The notes beneath the pieces are model-generated. The model was not told where the DNA came from. It searched no databases and saw only the letters and a program-made list of their open reading frames with translations. This document shows, piece by piece, positions 1 through 8,953 of a stretch of DNA of 64,000 nt (position 1 is the stretch's first letter; every line of letters starts with the position of its first letter). The stretch lies in contig NZ_RFLV01000004.1 of assembly GCF_004920405.1 (NCBI RefSeq), forward strand, positions 1-64,000, read 5' to 3'. A program made the position numbers and the translations under genes. This DNA comes from Pseudomonas leptonychotis (GTDB lineage: Bacteria > Pseudomonadota > Gammaproteobacteria > Pseudomonadales > Pseudomonadaceae).

Positions 1-34
1 GGTTTCCCCATGTGAGAGTAGGTCATCGTCAAGC
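1..34 (+). rRNA. rrf: 5S ribosomal RNA, 3' end only
   Basis: The first 34 bases match the conserved 3' end of gammaproteobacterial 5S rRNA, including the CCCCATGTGAGAGTAGG segment and the GTCATCGTCAAGC tail. The rest of the gene, and presumably an rRNA operon, lies before the window. A terminator follows directly. Confidence 0.9.
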
Positions 35-43
35 ACCTACACC

Positions 44-77
44 AAAACCCCCGATCAGGAAACTGGTCGGGGGTTTT
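44..77 (+). terminator. Intrinsic terminator of the rRNA operon
   Basis: A 15-bp near-perfect stem (AAAACCCCCGATCAG paired with CTGGTCGGGGGTTTT) closes on a GAAA loop and ends in a T run, ten bases after the 5S rRNA. This is the expected end of an rRNA operon. Confidence 0.9.
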
Positions 78-181
78 ACTTTGTGCGACGAAAAACAAAC
101 CACCCACGGGCGAGCCTTTGATAGGCAGCGGGCCGGGTCATGGCTATGATGCCTCGGTGCGCTTTCATTAGAGTTTTTTAC

Positions 182-841
182 ATGGGCGATGCGGCACTTC
201 CCAAGACATTTTCCGGGCTAAAGCTTAAGCAATTGATAGCTTGCCACGAGTGCGATCTATTGTTGCGTAAACCATCGGCCTCAGCTGGGCAGCGGGTTGA
301 GTGTCCGCGCTGTGGCTATGAGCTGTATACGCACCGAACACAGGTTATACGCCGCAGTATGGCCTTGGTAATCGCAGCGTTATTGCTGTACATACCCGCC
401 AATTTTTTGCCGATCATGCACCTCAACCTGCTAGGGCAAGCGACTAAGGATACGGTCTGGACGGGCGTAATTGGGCTTTATAACAGCGGTATGCAAAGTG
501 TGGCTGTGGTGGTGTTTCTGTGCAGCATGGCGGTGCCTTTACTCAAGCTGCTTATTCAATTTGCCGTGTTGTTGAGTATTCGCCTGGATATTGGTCGCAG
601 TTATGGTTTGTTGCTTTACCGCATTTATCACCATATGCGTGAGTGGGGCATGCTTGAGGTTTACCTGATGGGCATTCTGGTGGCCATCGTGAAGCTGGTT
701 GATTTAGCCGAGTTGAGCATTGGTCTGGGGCTATTGTGTTTTATTGCATTGTTGTTGGTTCAGGTCTGGCTGGAGGTGACTATGTCGCCGCATCAGATAT
801 GGGAAGCTTTGTCAGGAGAGGATGAATATGAGGGCGATTGA
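182..841 (+). CDS. pqiA: PqiA-domain inner-membrane protein (first of pair)
   Basis: A multi-pass inner-membrane protein of the PqiA/LetA family, which works with an MCE-domain PqiB/LetB protein in lipid movement between the two membranes. A CxxC...CxxC zinc-ribbon pair (CHEC, CPRC) precedes four hydrophobic segments. The family signature YIPANFLPIM is present at the start of the first segment. At about 219 aa it is half the length of E. coli PqiA or LetA, which carry two such domains; the second half is the next gene. The frame is open back to an ATG at 140, but the ATG at 182 gives a normal N-terminus just before the zinc ribbon. No strong ribosome site decides between them. Confidence 0.85.
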   Translation: MGDAALPKTFSGLKLKQLIACHECDLLLRKPSASAGQRVECPRCGYELYTHRTQVIRRSMALVIAALLLYIPANFLPIMHLNLLGQATKDTVWTGVIGLYNSGMQSVAVVVFLCSMAVPLLKLLIQFAVLLSIRLDIGRSYGLLLYRIYHHMREWGMLEVYLMGILVAIVKLVDLAELSIGLGLLCFIALLLVQVWLEVTMSPHQIWEALSGEDEYEGD

Positions 842-1451
842 TGCGGGGCTGATGATTTGTCATGAATGCCACCAGCTCAACCCCATTCAGGCTGAGAGCG
901 CTAAGCAGTTCTGTACACGTTGCGGTGGACAATTGCATGCGCGCCAACCCAACAGCCTGGCCCGTACCTGGGCACTGCTGCTAACAGCTGCAGTGCTGTA
1001 TATCCCAGCTAACGTGCTGCCGATCATGACCGTCAACTCGTTGGGCAAGGGCCAGTCTGACACCATCATGTCGGGTGTTATTGAGTTAGTGAATTACGGC
1101 ATGCTGCCTATAGCCGCGGTAGTCTTTATCGCCAGTATTCTGGTGCCGACTTTCAAGTTGGTCGGTATTACCTTGCTGCTGTATTCGGTGCAACGCCATC
1201 AGCCGATGTCAGCCCGCCAGCGAGTGCTGATGTACCGCTTTATCGAATGGATAGGGCGCTGGTCGATGCTGGACATCTTTGTCATTGCGATACTGGTCGC
1301 AGTGGTCAATTTCGGCAGTTTGGCCAGTATTGTGCCCGGTTATGGTGCGATGGCATTTGCTAGCGTAGTGGTGCTGACCATGTTGGCGGCTTTAACCTTT
1401 GACCCGCGCTTGATATGGGACAACACGGACTCAGATGACCACCATGAATGA
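822..1451 (+). CDS. pqiA: PqiA-domain inner-membrane protein (second of pair)
   Basis: A second half-size PqiA protein (209 aa), overlapping the end of the first by 20 bases. It repeats the same plan: CHEC and CTRC zinc-ribbon cysteines near the N-terminus, the YIPANVLPIM signature, then four membrane segments. AGGAG at 814-818 sits very close to the ATG at 822 and is better spaced for the ATG at 828, so the true start may be 828. Together the two genes correspond to one fused PqiA/LetA of enterobacteria. The overlaps on both sides indicate one transcript with pqiB. Confidence 0.85.
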   Translation: MNMRAIDAGLMICHECHQLNPIQAESAKQFCTRCGGQLHARQPNSLARTWALLLTAAVLYIPANVLPIMTVNSLGKGQSDTIMSGVIELVNYGMLPIAAVVFIASILVPTFKLVGITLLLYSVQRHQPMSARQRVLMYRFIEWIGRWSMLDIFVIAILVAVVNFGSLASIVPGYGAMAFASVVVLTMLAALTFDPRLIWDNTDSDDHHE

Positions 1452-3747
1452 TTTGCCGTTGGCCAAGGCCCGCCCTGCTTCAAACTGGTCGGCCATTTGG
1501 GTGTTGCCGCTGATTGCGCTGCTGATTGGCGGCTGGCTCGGTTGGCGTGCCTACAACGAAGCCGGTATCGAGATCCAGGTGATGTTCGAGAATGGCGACG
1601 GTATTCAGCCGGGGAAAACAGAGGTGATTTTCAAAGGCATGCCCATCGGCAAGGTAACGGCTTTGGAATTGGACGATAGCGGTCAGCGACGCGGAGTGCG
1701 CGCCACCCTGGAAATGGACAAGCGAGTTGAGCAGCACTTGCGCACCAATACACGCTTTTGGTTGGTTAAACCGAGCGTTTCGTTGGCGGGCATCACAGGG
1801 TTGGAAACCCTGGTTTCAGGTAATTACATCACTGCCAGCCCCGGCGACGGCGAACCTACAGATAAATTCACCGCTCTGAGTGAGCCGCCACCACTGGCTG
1901 ATACCGTGCCGGGTTTGCATCTAACCCTTAAGGCTGAGCGCTTGGGTTCGCTCAACCGTGACAGCCCGGTGTTCTATAAGCAAATTCAGGTTGGGCGGGT
2001 AAAAAGTTATGCCCTGATGGAGGAACAGAATCTAATTGAGGTCAAGGTGTTCATTCAGCCTGAGTTTGCCTCTTTAGTACGCAAACATACGCGCTTTTGG
2101 AACGCCAGTGGTGTCTCCATCGACGCAGGGCTCTCGGGCGTTAAGGTGCGCACCGAGTCATTAGCCAGCATCGTCGCAGGCGGGATCGCATTTGCCACCC
2201 CAGAGCATCGTACTGACAGCCCGCCGACTAATCCCAGTCTGCCATTTCGCCTGTATGAAGACTTTGACAGCGCCCAGGCTGGCATTCGCGTGTCGCTTAA
2301 GCTGCATGAGTTTGATGGATTGGAGCCGGGCCGCACGCCGGTGATGTACAAGGGAATTCAGGTCGGTCATTTGAAGACCTTCAAGATTGATCAGGACCTC
2401 AACGGTGCGCGCGTGGAGCTGATGCTGGATCCGCGTACCGAAGACTATCTGGTCGAAGGCACGGATTTTTGGGTGGTTAAACCTTCGATCTCACTGGCCG
2501 GTATAACCGGTCTTGAGGCGCTGGTTAAAGGCAACTACATCGCGATTCGACCGGGCGAGGCGGGTAAGGCGGCGCAACGTGATTTTGTGGCTAAAGCCAA
2601 AGCCCCGCCACTTGATCTTGCCGCGCCGGGTTTGCACCTGGTGTTGTTCAGCGACACGCGCGGCTCTCTGGAAGTGGGCAGCCCGATACTGTTCAAACAG
2701 GTCAAGGTTGGTTCAGTGCAAAGCTTCCAGTTATCGCGCGATGACAAACAGGTGGCTTTTGGGGTGCATATCGACCCTGAGCACGCTCACCTGGTGAACA
2801 GCAGTACACGCTTCTGGAATGCCAGCGGTATTACCCTCAAGGGAGGCTTGTCGGGTATCGAGGTGAAAAGTGAGTCATTGCAGACCCTGTTAGCCGGCGG
2901 CATTGCCTTTGAAACGCCCAACCCTAGTGCGCCCAAAGGAAACAAGCGGGTCGAGCGCTTTACCCTCCACGACAACCAGGAAGTGGCCCTGCAAAAAGGT
3001 GTGGAGCTGACTATACGCGTGCCCAGTGGTGATGGTTTAAGTCCAGGAACGGCGATTCGCTACAAGGGCCTGGATGTTGGCAAGGTCGAAAATATCGAGC
3101 TGACTGACGACCTACAGGCCGTGATTCTGCATGTACGGGTCACTCAGGCAACTCAGCAGATTGCCCGAGTCGGCACGCAATTTTGGGTGGTCAAGCCAGA
3201 GGTCAGCCTGACCCGTGCGGCCAATCTGGAAACCTTGGTCAGTGGTCAGTACTTGGAGGTGCGCCCGGCGAGTAAGCCCGGTGCCGTGCAAACTAATTTT
3301 GTCGCGGCCGAATCGGCACCTACGCAAAATGCCCGCGAACAAGGTTTGCGTTTGGTGCTCAGTGCTGCGCGACGCGGTTCGATCAAGCCGGGAGTGGTGG
3401 TCAGTTACCGTGAAGTGCCGGTCGGTAAAGTCACCCATTTTGAGCTGGGGCCGACGTCTGATCGGGTGCTGATCAATATTCTGATTGAGCCGCGCTATGC
3501 GCCGTTGGTGCGCAGCGGTAGCCGTTTCTGGAATGCCAGCGGGATTGGCGTAGATGCGGGCTTGTTCAGCGGGGTGAAAGTGCGCACTGAGTCGTTGGAG
3601 GCTCTGCTGGAAGGCGGTATCGCCTTCGCGTCACCGGACAATCCGCAGATGGGTGGGCCAGCGCAACCAGGGCATACCTTTGCCTTGTATGACGAGGTCA
3701 AGGATGAGTGGTTGCGCTGGGCGCCGAAAATACCTTTGGCCAAGTAA
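1435..3747 (+). CDS. pqiB: PqiB/LetB-type intermembrane transport protein with six MCE domains
   Basis: A periplasm-spanning MCE (MlaD-like) protein of 770 aa, anchored by one membrane helix at about residues 20-37. Six MCE repeats can be read, starting near residues 45, 160, 282, 399, 522 and 637. Odd domains carry a GDGIxPGxTxVxYKGxxVG-type core; even domains end in a TRFWNASG...GGIAF segment. E. coli PqiB has three MCE domains and LetB has seven, so this protein would make an intermediate-length tube. It overlaps the second pqiA by 17 bases. Its likely role is lipid traffic for outer-membrane integrity together with the two PqiA proteins; the pqi name reflects paraquat induction in E. coli and need not hold here. 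Confidence 0.9.
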   Translation: MTTMNDLPLAKARPASNWSAIWVLPLIALLIGGWLGWRAYNEAGIEIQVMFENGDGIQPGKTEVIFKGMPIGKVTALELDDSGQRRGVRATLEMDKRVEQHLRTNTRFWLVKPSVSLAGITGLETLVSGNYITASPGDGEPTDKFTALSEPPPLADTVPGLHLTLKAERLGSLNRDSPVFYKQIQVGRVKSYALMEEQNLIEVKVFIQPEFASLVRKHTRFWNASGVSIDAGLSGVKVRTESLASIVAGGIAFATPEHRTDSPPTNPSLPFRLYEDFDSAQAGIRVSLKLHEFDGLEPGRTPVMYKGIQVGHLKTFKIDQDLNGARVELMLDPRTEDYLVEGTDFWVVKPSISLAGITGLEALVKGNYIAIRPGEAGKAAQRDFVAKAKAPPLDLAAPGLHLVLFSDTRGSLEVGSPILFKQVKVGSVQSFQLSRDDKQVAFGVHIDPEHAHLVNSSTRFWNASGITLKGGLSGIEVKSESLQTLLAGGIAFETPNPSAPKGNKRVERFTLHDNQEVALQKGVELTIRVPSGDGLSPGTAIRYKGLDVGKVENIELTDDLQAVILHVRVTQATQQIARVGTQFWVVKPEVSLTRAANLETLVSGQYLEVRPASKPGAVQTNFVAAESAPTQNAREQGLRLVLSAARRGSIKPGVVVSYREVPVGKVTHFELGPTSDRVLINILIEPRYAPLVRSGSRFWNASGIGVDAGLFSGVKVRTESLEALLEGGIAFASPDNPQMGGPAQPGHTFALYDEVKDEWLRWAPKIPLAK

Positions 3748-3749
3748 GC

Positions 3750-3791
3750 CATAACTAACGAGGGCCGCATTAGAGGCCCTCGTTAGTTATG
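3750..3791. terminator. Perfect 17-bp inverted repeat between convergent genes
   Basis: Arms at 3750-3766 and 3775-3791 are exact reverse complements over 17 bp with an 8-base loop, placed between the stop of pqiB and the end of the convergent mksB. It has no clear T tract on either side. A bidirectional terminator or mRNA-end stabiliser is the likely role, but the symmetry is longer than usual. Confidence 0.65.
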
Positions 3792-3799
3792 GGGGGGTA

Positions 3800-6634
3800 T
3801 CACGCCGGTTCGCTGTCGGCCACAAGTGCTGTGCTGCTGGCTTTGGCGTTGTCGCGACGTTGGATATATTTCCAATCCGCCTCGTCGATATAGATGCCGT
3901 TCGGCCCGCTGCCGCCTTCCAGGTCGATGGCCACGTGGGCCGAGACCTGCGGTTTAACCGAGGCTAGGATCGGCACGAAGCCTAGTTGCAGGCTGGTTTC
4001 GATCAGCGCCTGCTGGTTTTTCTCATCGATGTCCGCCGCCTCGTCCAGGTAGTACGGCAAGCGCACCTTACCGGCCTGGTCGCGGTCCATCAGGTGCAGC
4101 AACAGGTACATGTTGGTCAGCGCCTTGATGGTCATGGTGGTGCCGTTGGAAGCTGCGCCATCGATGTCGGTGTGGATCACCGGTTGGCCATGCACCTTGG
4201 TGATCTCAAAGGCCAACTCGAACAAATCCTTCAAACCCAACTGGTTATGGTTGGCCGCCACCAGGCGCGACAGATAGTCCTTGGCCTCTTCGTTCTTGCT
4301 GTCTTGATCGCTGCTCTGTTGCAGGTCGAACACCGAGAGGGTTTCGCCCTGTTCGTATTGGCCTGCGCTGTGGATGATCTGGTCGATGTGCTTGAGCGCG
4401 TCTTTGTTCGGCGCCAGGACGATGCGGAAGCTTTCCAGGTTGGAGACCTGGCGCTTGTTGATTTCGCGGTTGAACAGCGCCAGCTGGTGTTCGAGGTTGT
4501 CGTAGTCACTGCGGATATTGCGCAGGGTACGGGCGATGTCGGTAACGGCGGCGCGGCGCGCTTTGGCCAGGGTGAGGGCTTCGTCCTGGCGGTGGGCGTA
4601 GGCGTTGACCAGCAAGTGCAAGCGACGCTCAACATCATCTTCACTGTCGAACTTGGCCACGCCCTTCAGGCGCACTTGCGCATAGAGCGCCTCGATCTGC
4701 CCGTCGATGCGTTGCAGGCCTTGCCAGGCGTCTTGGTAGTCGTTGAGCAGCGGCAGCAGGTTATCCAGGCTGTCGTCAATGGGGTCAGTGAACGGTGTTC
4801 CGAAGGGCAGGTCCGCCGGCAGTAACTGGCGACGACGCAAGGCGTCTTCCAGCGTGCGCTCCTTGGCTTCCAGGTCGGCGAGTTGACGGCCGACCAGTTG
4901 CAGCTTGGCGGAGAGCTGCTGTACGCGTTCGGTAAAAGCATCCGAGGTGCGCTTGAGTTCATCCTGGGCCGCTTCCAGCTGGGCCAGCTGTTCCAGTTTG
5001 CCGTTTTCTTCGACAGCCAGGGTTTGGCTGCGGCGGAAGTCTTCCAGGGCCTTCTGTGCATCCAGTACGGCCTGATACAGCTGCTCGGCTTGCGCCTTAC
5101 TCGCCGCACGGTCCGAGGCAACGGCCTGCTGGGTTTTCAGTTGTTTGTATTCGCGGTCGAGGCGGTCTTTTTGATCACGCAGGGCCGCGCGGTCGGCCAG
5201 CGCTTGCAAGGCGGGTGGTTCGATATGCGAGAGGTCGATGGACAGGCCCGGCACCTCAAAATGCTCGCCTTTGAAACCATCGAGAATGGCTTCCAGGGAT
5301 TTCACCCAAGCATCGCCCTCAGCAACCTGAATGCCTTTTTCACCCAGTGGTAGGCTGAACAGCTGGCCGTTGAACAGGCGCATCAGACGATCGACGTCGG
5401 CCTGGGAAAATTCTTCGCGCAGGCGTGAGTAGCTGTTGTTGTCGGCGTGTTCGAGCTGCTGCTTCACCGATTTCAGGCGTTTTTCCAGGTCGCGCAGGCG
5501 CTCATCTAAATCTTCGGAGGAGAATTGCCGCGACTGTGCCAGGGCGCCGGCCAGTTCGTCGTGGGCGTCTTTGGCGGCGAGCAGTTGTGCTTCGAGTACG
5601 CGTGCGTCCTCAATCAGGGCAAAGCGATTCTTTAAGACCGAAAGCTCGCCGAGCCAGCGTTGAATTTCGCTGATCTGGCGCTCCATACGCATCAGCTCGG
5701 CCGTGCCGCCGCGCTGTTCATGCTGCAGGCCGTCCTGCTCGCCTTGGTAATGCTCGGCCTGGATCACCAGCTCTTCGCGGCGCGCGCCAGCATAGTCTTG
5801 CCAGGTGCCGAGCAAGGAATCGAGTAGCGGCGAGATGCGGTGCAGTTTGCCGCGCAACAGTTCGCGTTGGGCCACGCCGGCCGCTAGGGCTTCGATTTGT
5901 GGGCCGGCGGTGACCAGTGCTTGGTAATCCTGCTCCATGCGCCGTACGTCGCGGAAGGCTTCTTCGGTGGCGGCGATATAGTCGACGCTCCCCGAGCGCA
6001 GGCTGTGTTCAAACGCATCAAGGAACAGCTGCTTGAGTTTGGCCGCAGTGATCTCGCGCATGTGCAGCAGGTTAATAAACAGGGCGCGGAAGGTCTTCAG
6101 GCTCTGCTCGCTGGTGGAGCGCAGCGGAATCAGGGTCAGGTCCAGCGGCACGGAGGTATGCCCGCCGACCAGTAGGCGGCGCAACTCTTCCGGCTTGAGC
6201 TCGTAGGCTTTGATGCCTTCGCGCTCCAGGTTATTGAACAGTTCGCGCTGACGCAGGCAGGTGCCGTTTTTCTGGTAGTGCTGCAGGTCCAGGGTGCCCT
6301 GGTAGGCAAAGAACTGGTGGCCAAAACCGCCACCTGGGCCGCGTCCGGCCACGCCGATTACATGCGGGCCGTGAGGCAGGACCACTTCGACCAGGATGTA
6401 GCTGGTGTCGCTGGCGAAGTAGAACTTGCGCGACTGCTCCAGGCTGTACTTGCCGAAGCTCATGTCGGACATGCGCGCCAGAATCGGAAATTGCAGAGCG
6501 TTGATCGAGGCGGATTTACCGAGGTTGTTGGCGCCATACACCGACAGCGGATTTTCCAGGGGGAACAGGCCAAGGCTGTAGCCGGCGGTGTTCAGTAGGG
6601 CGAAGCGGCGAATGCCGTAGCGTTCCTGGCTCAT
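3800..6634 (-). CDS. mksB: MksB, SMC-like ATPase of the MksBEF condensin
   Basis: The structural ATPase of the MksBEF complex, which compacts chromosomal DNA. At 944 aa it has an N-terminal Walker A (GANNLGKS, residues 34-41), long coiled-coil stretches through the middle, and a C-terminal Walker B (LPYYLDEAADID, residues 859-870). Its start overlaps the mksE stop in an ATGA junction, so it is the last gene of a mksF-mksE-mksB operon. Wadjet defence systems use related proteins plus a nuclease (JetD/MksG). No such gene is adjacent: downstream is the convergent pqiB. A chromosome-organising role is therefore more likely than plasmid defence. Confidence 0.93.
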   Translation of the reverse strand: MSQERYGIRRFALLNTAGYSLGLFPLENPLSVYGANNLGKSASINALQFPILARMSDMSFGKYSLEQSRKFYFASDTSYILVEVVLPHGPHVIGVAGRGPGGGFGHQFFAYQGTLDLQHYQKNGTCLRQRELFNNLEREGIKAYELKPEELRRLLVGGHTSVPLDLTLIPLRSTSEQSLKTFRALFINLLHMREITAAKLKQLFLDAFEHSLRSGSVDYIAATEEAFRDVRRMEQDYQALVTAGPQIEALAAGVAQRELLRGKLHRISPLLDSLLGTWQDYAGARREELVIQAEHYQGEQDGLQHEQRGGTAELMRMERQISEIQRWLGELSVLKNRFALIEDARVLEAQLLAAKDAHDELAGALAQSRQFSSEDLDERLRDLEKRLKSVKQQLEHADNNSYSRLREEFSQADVDRLMRLFNGQLFSLPLGEKGIQVAEGDAWVKSLEAILDGFKGEHFEVPGLSIDLSHIEPPALQALADRAALRDQKDRLDREYKQLKTQQAVASDRAASKAQAEQLYQAVLDAQKALEDFRRSQTLAVEENGKLEQLAQLEAAQDELKRTSDAFTERVQQLSAKLQLVGRQLADLEAKERTLEDALRRRQLLPADLPFGTPFTDPIDDSLDNLLPLLNDYQDAWQGLQRIDGQIEALYAQVRLKGVAKFDSEDDVERRLHLLVNAYAHRQDEALTLAKARRAAVTDIARTLRNIRSDYDNLEHQLALFNREINKRQVSNLESFRIVLAPNKDALKHIDQIIHSAGQYEQGETLSVFDLQQSSDQDSKNEEAKDYLSRLVAANHNQLGLKDLFELAFEITKVHGQPVIHTDIDGAASNGTTMTIKALTNMYLLLHLMDRDQAGKVRLPYYLDEAADIDEKNQQALIETSLQLGFVPILASVKPQVSAHVAIDLEGGSGPNGIYIDEADWKYIQRRDNAKASSTALVADSEPA

Positions 6635-7326
6635 GCAAGGGTCTCCTGAGCATCGCGTTCTTCAGCCATGGCGCGGGCCAGGGCATCTTCTTCGGATTCG
6701 TCCATGTCAGCTTCGGCGAGGCTGATTATTTCGTCTTCTTGTTCATCGTCCAGTAGCACTGGGGTCGGTAGCGGCAGGCTGCTGTGCAGGGTCGCAGCGA
6801 GGTCGCGATCCTGTTGCACCGACAGGCACACATCGAGGAAACGGTGCATGGGGGCGAGGAAGCGGTAGATGCCGTTGTCCTCGCTGGCAAAGCCCAGTTG
6901 GCTGAGGCGGCGCATGACTTTCTCCTCCAGCTCCTCAACGCTGGTGACTTCGGCTTGGAGGAACAGATCGCGGTATTTTTCCAGCAGCGCCGGCAGCTCG
7001 TCACGGCCGAGGCTGCCGCCATCGAGTACGGCCAGCGGGTCGCGGCCTTGGTCGGCCAGATGCTCCACCAGAATAAAGGTGAACAGTGCCAGACGCTGGG
7101 CGGTCTTGTTGACCTGCGCGCCCATTTGCTCAGGGACGAAGTAGTAGAAGCCGCGGCTGTCGCAGGTCAGCTCATAGCCCAGGGCCTTGAACAGCGCGCG
7201 GTACTGGTCCTGCAGGTTGGACAGCTGAGCATACAGCTCCGGGTCGCGGCGGCTGACGTGGTAACCCTTGAACAGCTCACGGAAGATCGGAGCAAGTTGG
7301 GTCAGTTCTTTCAGGTCAATATTCAT
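6631..7326 (-). CDS. mksE: MksE, condensin subunit
   Basis: A 231-aa winged-helix KITE-type subunit that bridges MksF and MksB. The start is taken at the ATG opening MNIDLKELTQLAPIF, because the 96 bases of open frame upstream are repeat DNA (7347-7419) and translate to nothing family-like. The C-terminus is acidic (DDEQEDEIISLAEADMDESEED). It lies between mksF (100-bp gap filled by the repeat) and mksB (4-base overlap). Confidence 0.9.
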   Translation of the reverse strand: MNIDLKELTQLAPIFRELFKGYHVSRRDPELYAQLSNLQDQYRALFKALGYELTCDSRGFYYFVPEQMGAQVNKTAQRLALFTFILVEHLADQGRDPLAVLDGGSLGRDELPALLEKYRDLFLQAEVTSVEELEEKVMRRLSQLGFASEDNGIYRFLAPMHRFLDVCLSVQQDRDLAATLHSSLPLPTPVLLDDEQEDEIISLAEADMDESEEDALARAMAEERDAQETLA

Positions 7327-7346
7327 ACGCAATGCTCGCAGGCAGT

Positions 7347-7419
7347 CGTAGGGTGGAAAACCGTGTTTTCCACCGGGCAGTCGGAGGTGGTGGACAAGCT
7401 GCGCGTTGTCCACCCTACG
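7347..7419. repeat. GTAGGGTGGA palindromic repeat, copy 1
   Basis: Outer arms CGTAGGGTGGA and TCCACCCTACG are perfect 11-bp inverted repeats. Inside lie two hairpins, GGTGGAAAAC/GTTTTCCACC and GGTGGACAA/TTGTCCACC. The element fills the space between mksF and mksE inside an operon. Related copies lie at 15314-15391, 16760-16790 (half) and 34158-34243. Confidence 0.85.
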
Positions 7420-7425
7420 CAAGGT

Positions 7426-8667
7426 TCAAGCATGGGGGCTGCTCAGCAAGGCAAAGGAACTTAGGCTGAGCTGATGCTCGGCAGTCAGATAGTCGCGGCG
7501 CTCAAGGCGTTCGCGCTGGAAGCGAGCGTCGCGCGATAGGCGTGAAAACCAGTAGAGCAATTCATCGGTGGCGCCTTCGGGCTCCTGCTCCAGCAGCCAG
7601 ACCATCAGGTCAGGCAGCGGCAGCGCTTGTTCACAACGCTCGAGCATTTCGCGCGCGGTGCGTGGCGCGCGCGGGGCTTCGCCCTTGCGCGTGGTGTGGG
7701 CTTTGGGAAATTGCGCGGGCTTAGGCTCGAAGCGGGCCAGGGCATAAACATAAGCCTCGACCTGCGAGGCGGTGCCGAGAAAGGTGCTTTGCGGGCGGCT
7801 GAACAGTGGCAGGGAGGCTTGCGGCACGGCGTCCAGGCCTTTTTTACGGATTGCCGCCAGGGCCAGGGCTGCGCCGCGGGTTACGGCGTTATGCCGGCGC
7901 GCCTCTTCGCGTAGGGGTAATAGCAGCTCGCGAGCACGGCGCAGGGTCAGCTGGGCGGTGGTCTGCATTTCCAGGATGCGCGCGTGGGTGCGCAACAGCA
8001 GGTCATCGTCAACCAGTTGGCCGAGGCGTTGCTGTTCGCTAAGCAAACGCAGCAATACGTGTTCGACGCGGTACACGCCCTGTTCGAAGGCGCCGTCGGC
8101 GGCGACCAGCTGGATCATCGGTTCGACGTACTCATCCCAGGTCGCCAGTACTTCAGCGTAACGTTGACGCAGGGGGATCTGTCGGTCGCTGGTTTTGGCT
8201 CGGTCGGCCACGGCAACCAGCGCCTGCTCATCGTTGGCCAGCTTCTTCAATACATCGCGTACGCGCATATCCAGCAGGCGCAGTTGGCGGGCCAGGTCGT
8301 TGGCGTCGCGTACCTCAAACGCATCCTTGATATAGCCAGCCAGGCGTTCGAGGTGACGCAAGTAGGCTTCGATCTCCAGGCACAGGCCCAGGCGATGCTC
8401 GCGGCGCAGGTAGGCGAGGAAGTCGTGAATCTGCGCATTCAGCTCAAAGCGATTAGGGCTCTTGGCCACCGGCACCAGGATATCCAGGCGGATCCATTGG
8501 TCGAGCAGGGCCGTCACATCGGTTGGTGTGCCTTCGGGCAACTGCGCGGCGAGCTGGTTGCGCAGCTCCACCAGGCTCAAGGTGCCGGCATCGAAGCGCT
8601 CACACAGCGGCTCAAGCAACGTCCAGTGTTCAGCAAGGGCGCGCAGTACGCGCTTGGGATCAATCAT
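7426..8667 (-). CDS. mksF: MksF, kleisin subunit of the MksBEF condensin
   Basis: The kleisin that closes the MksB dimer ring, first gene of the mksFEB operon (413 aa from the chosen start). The start MIDPKRVLRALAEHW is preferred over an upstream ATG at 8718, whose extra residues are basic and unlike the family. The protein is largely helical, with a winged-helix-like N-terminal part and no catalytic motifs, as expected. Family assignment rests on its order with mksE and mksB as much as on its own sequence. Confidence 0.88.
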   Translation of the reverse strand: MIDPKRVLRALAEHWTLLEPLCERFDAGTLSLVELRNQLAAQLPEGTPTDVTALLDQWIRLDILVPVAKSPNRFELNAQIHDFLAYLRREHRLGLCLEIEAYLRHLERLAGYIKDAFEVRDANDLARQLRLLDMRVRDVLKKLANDEQALVAVADRAKTSDRQIPLRQRYAEVLATWDEYVEPMIQLVAADGAFEQGVYRVEHVLLRLLSEQQRLGQLVDDDLLLRTHARILEMQTTAQLTLRRARELLLPLREEARRHNAVTRGAALALAAIRKKGLDAVPQASLPLFSRPQSTFLGTASQVEAYVYALARFEPKPAQFPKAHTTRKGEAPRAPRTAREMLERCEQALPLPDLMVWLLEQEPEGATDELLYWFSRLSRDARFQRERLERRDYLTAEHQLSLSSFALLSSPHA

Positions 8668-8953
8668 CGGGGCATCCGCTCCGCGAGCTTTTCGCAAAAA
8701 ACGCCGATTGTACTGCAAGCCACGGTCAAGGCTTGAGTGTCAGTCATCGTCTGCTGATATGCCTGGGCGCGTGTAACCGAGGTTGTGGTGATGGGTAACA
8801 GCGTGGTGGCCGCCTGGCTCGTGCTGGGGCGCGGTTCTGAGTTTTTCTCGACTATGGGTCGGCACGCTCAGGCGACTGGTTTTTTATAGTGTTAATCAAG
8901 GCGTGGAGTCCGTTGGGCTCTGCCATTCAAATAAGAACGACAGGGAATCAGCC

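Noticed and set aside
3800..8667. Wadjet plasmid-defence system
   Set aside because: The three Mks/Jet core genes are present, but the required nuclease gene is not adjacent.
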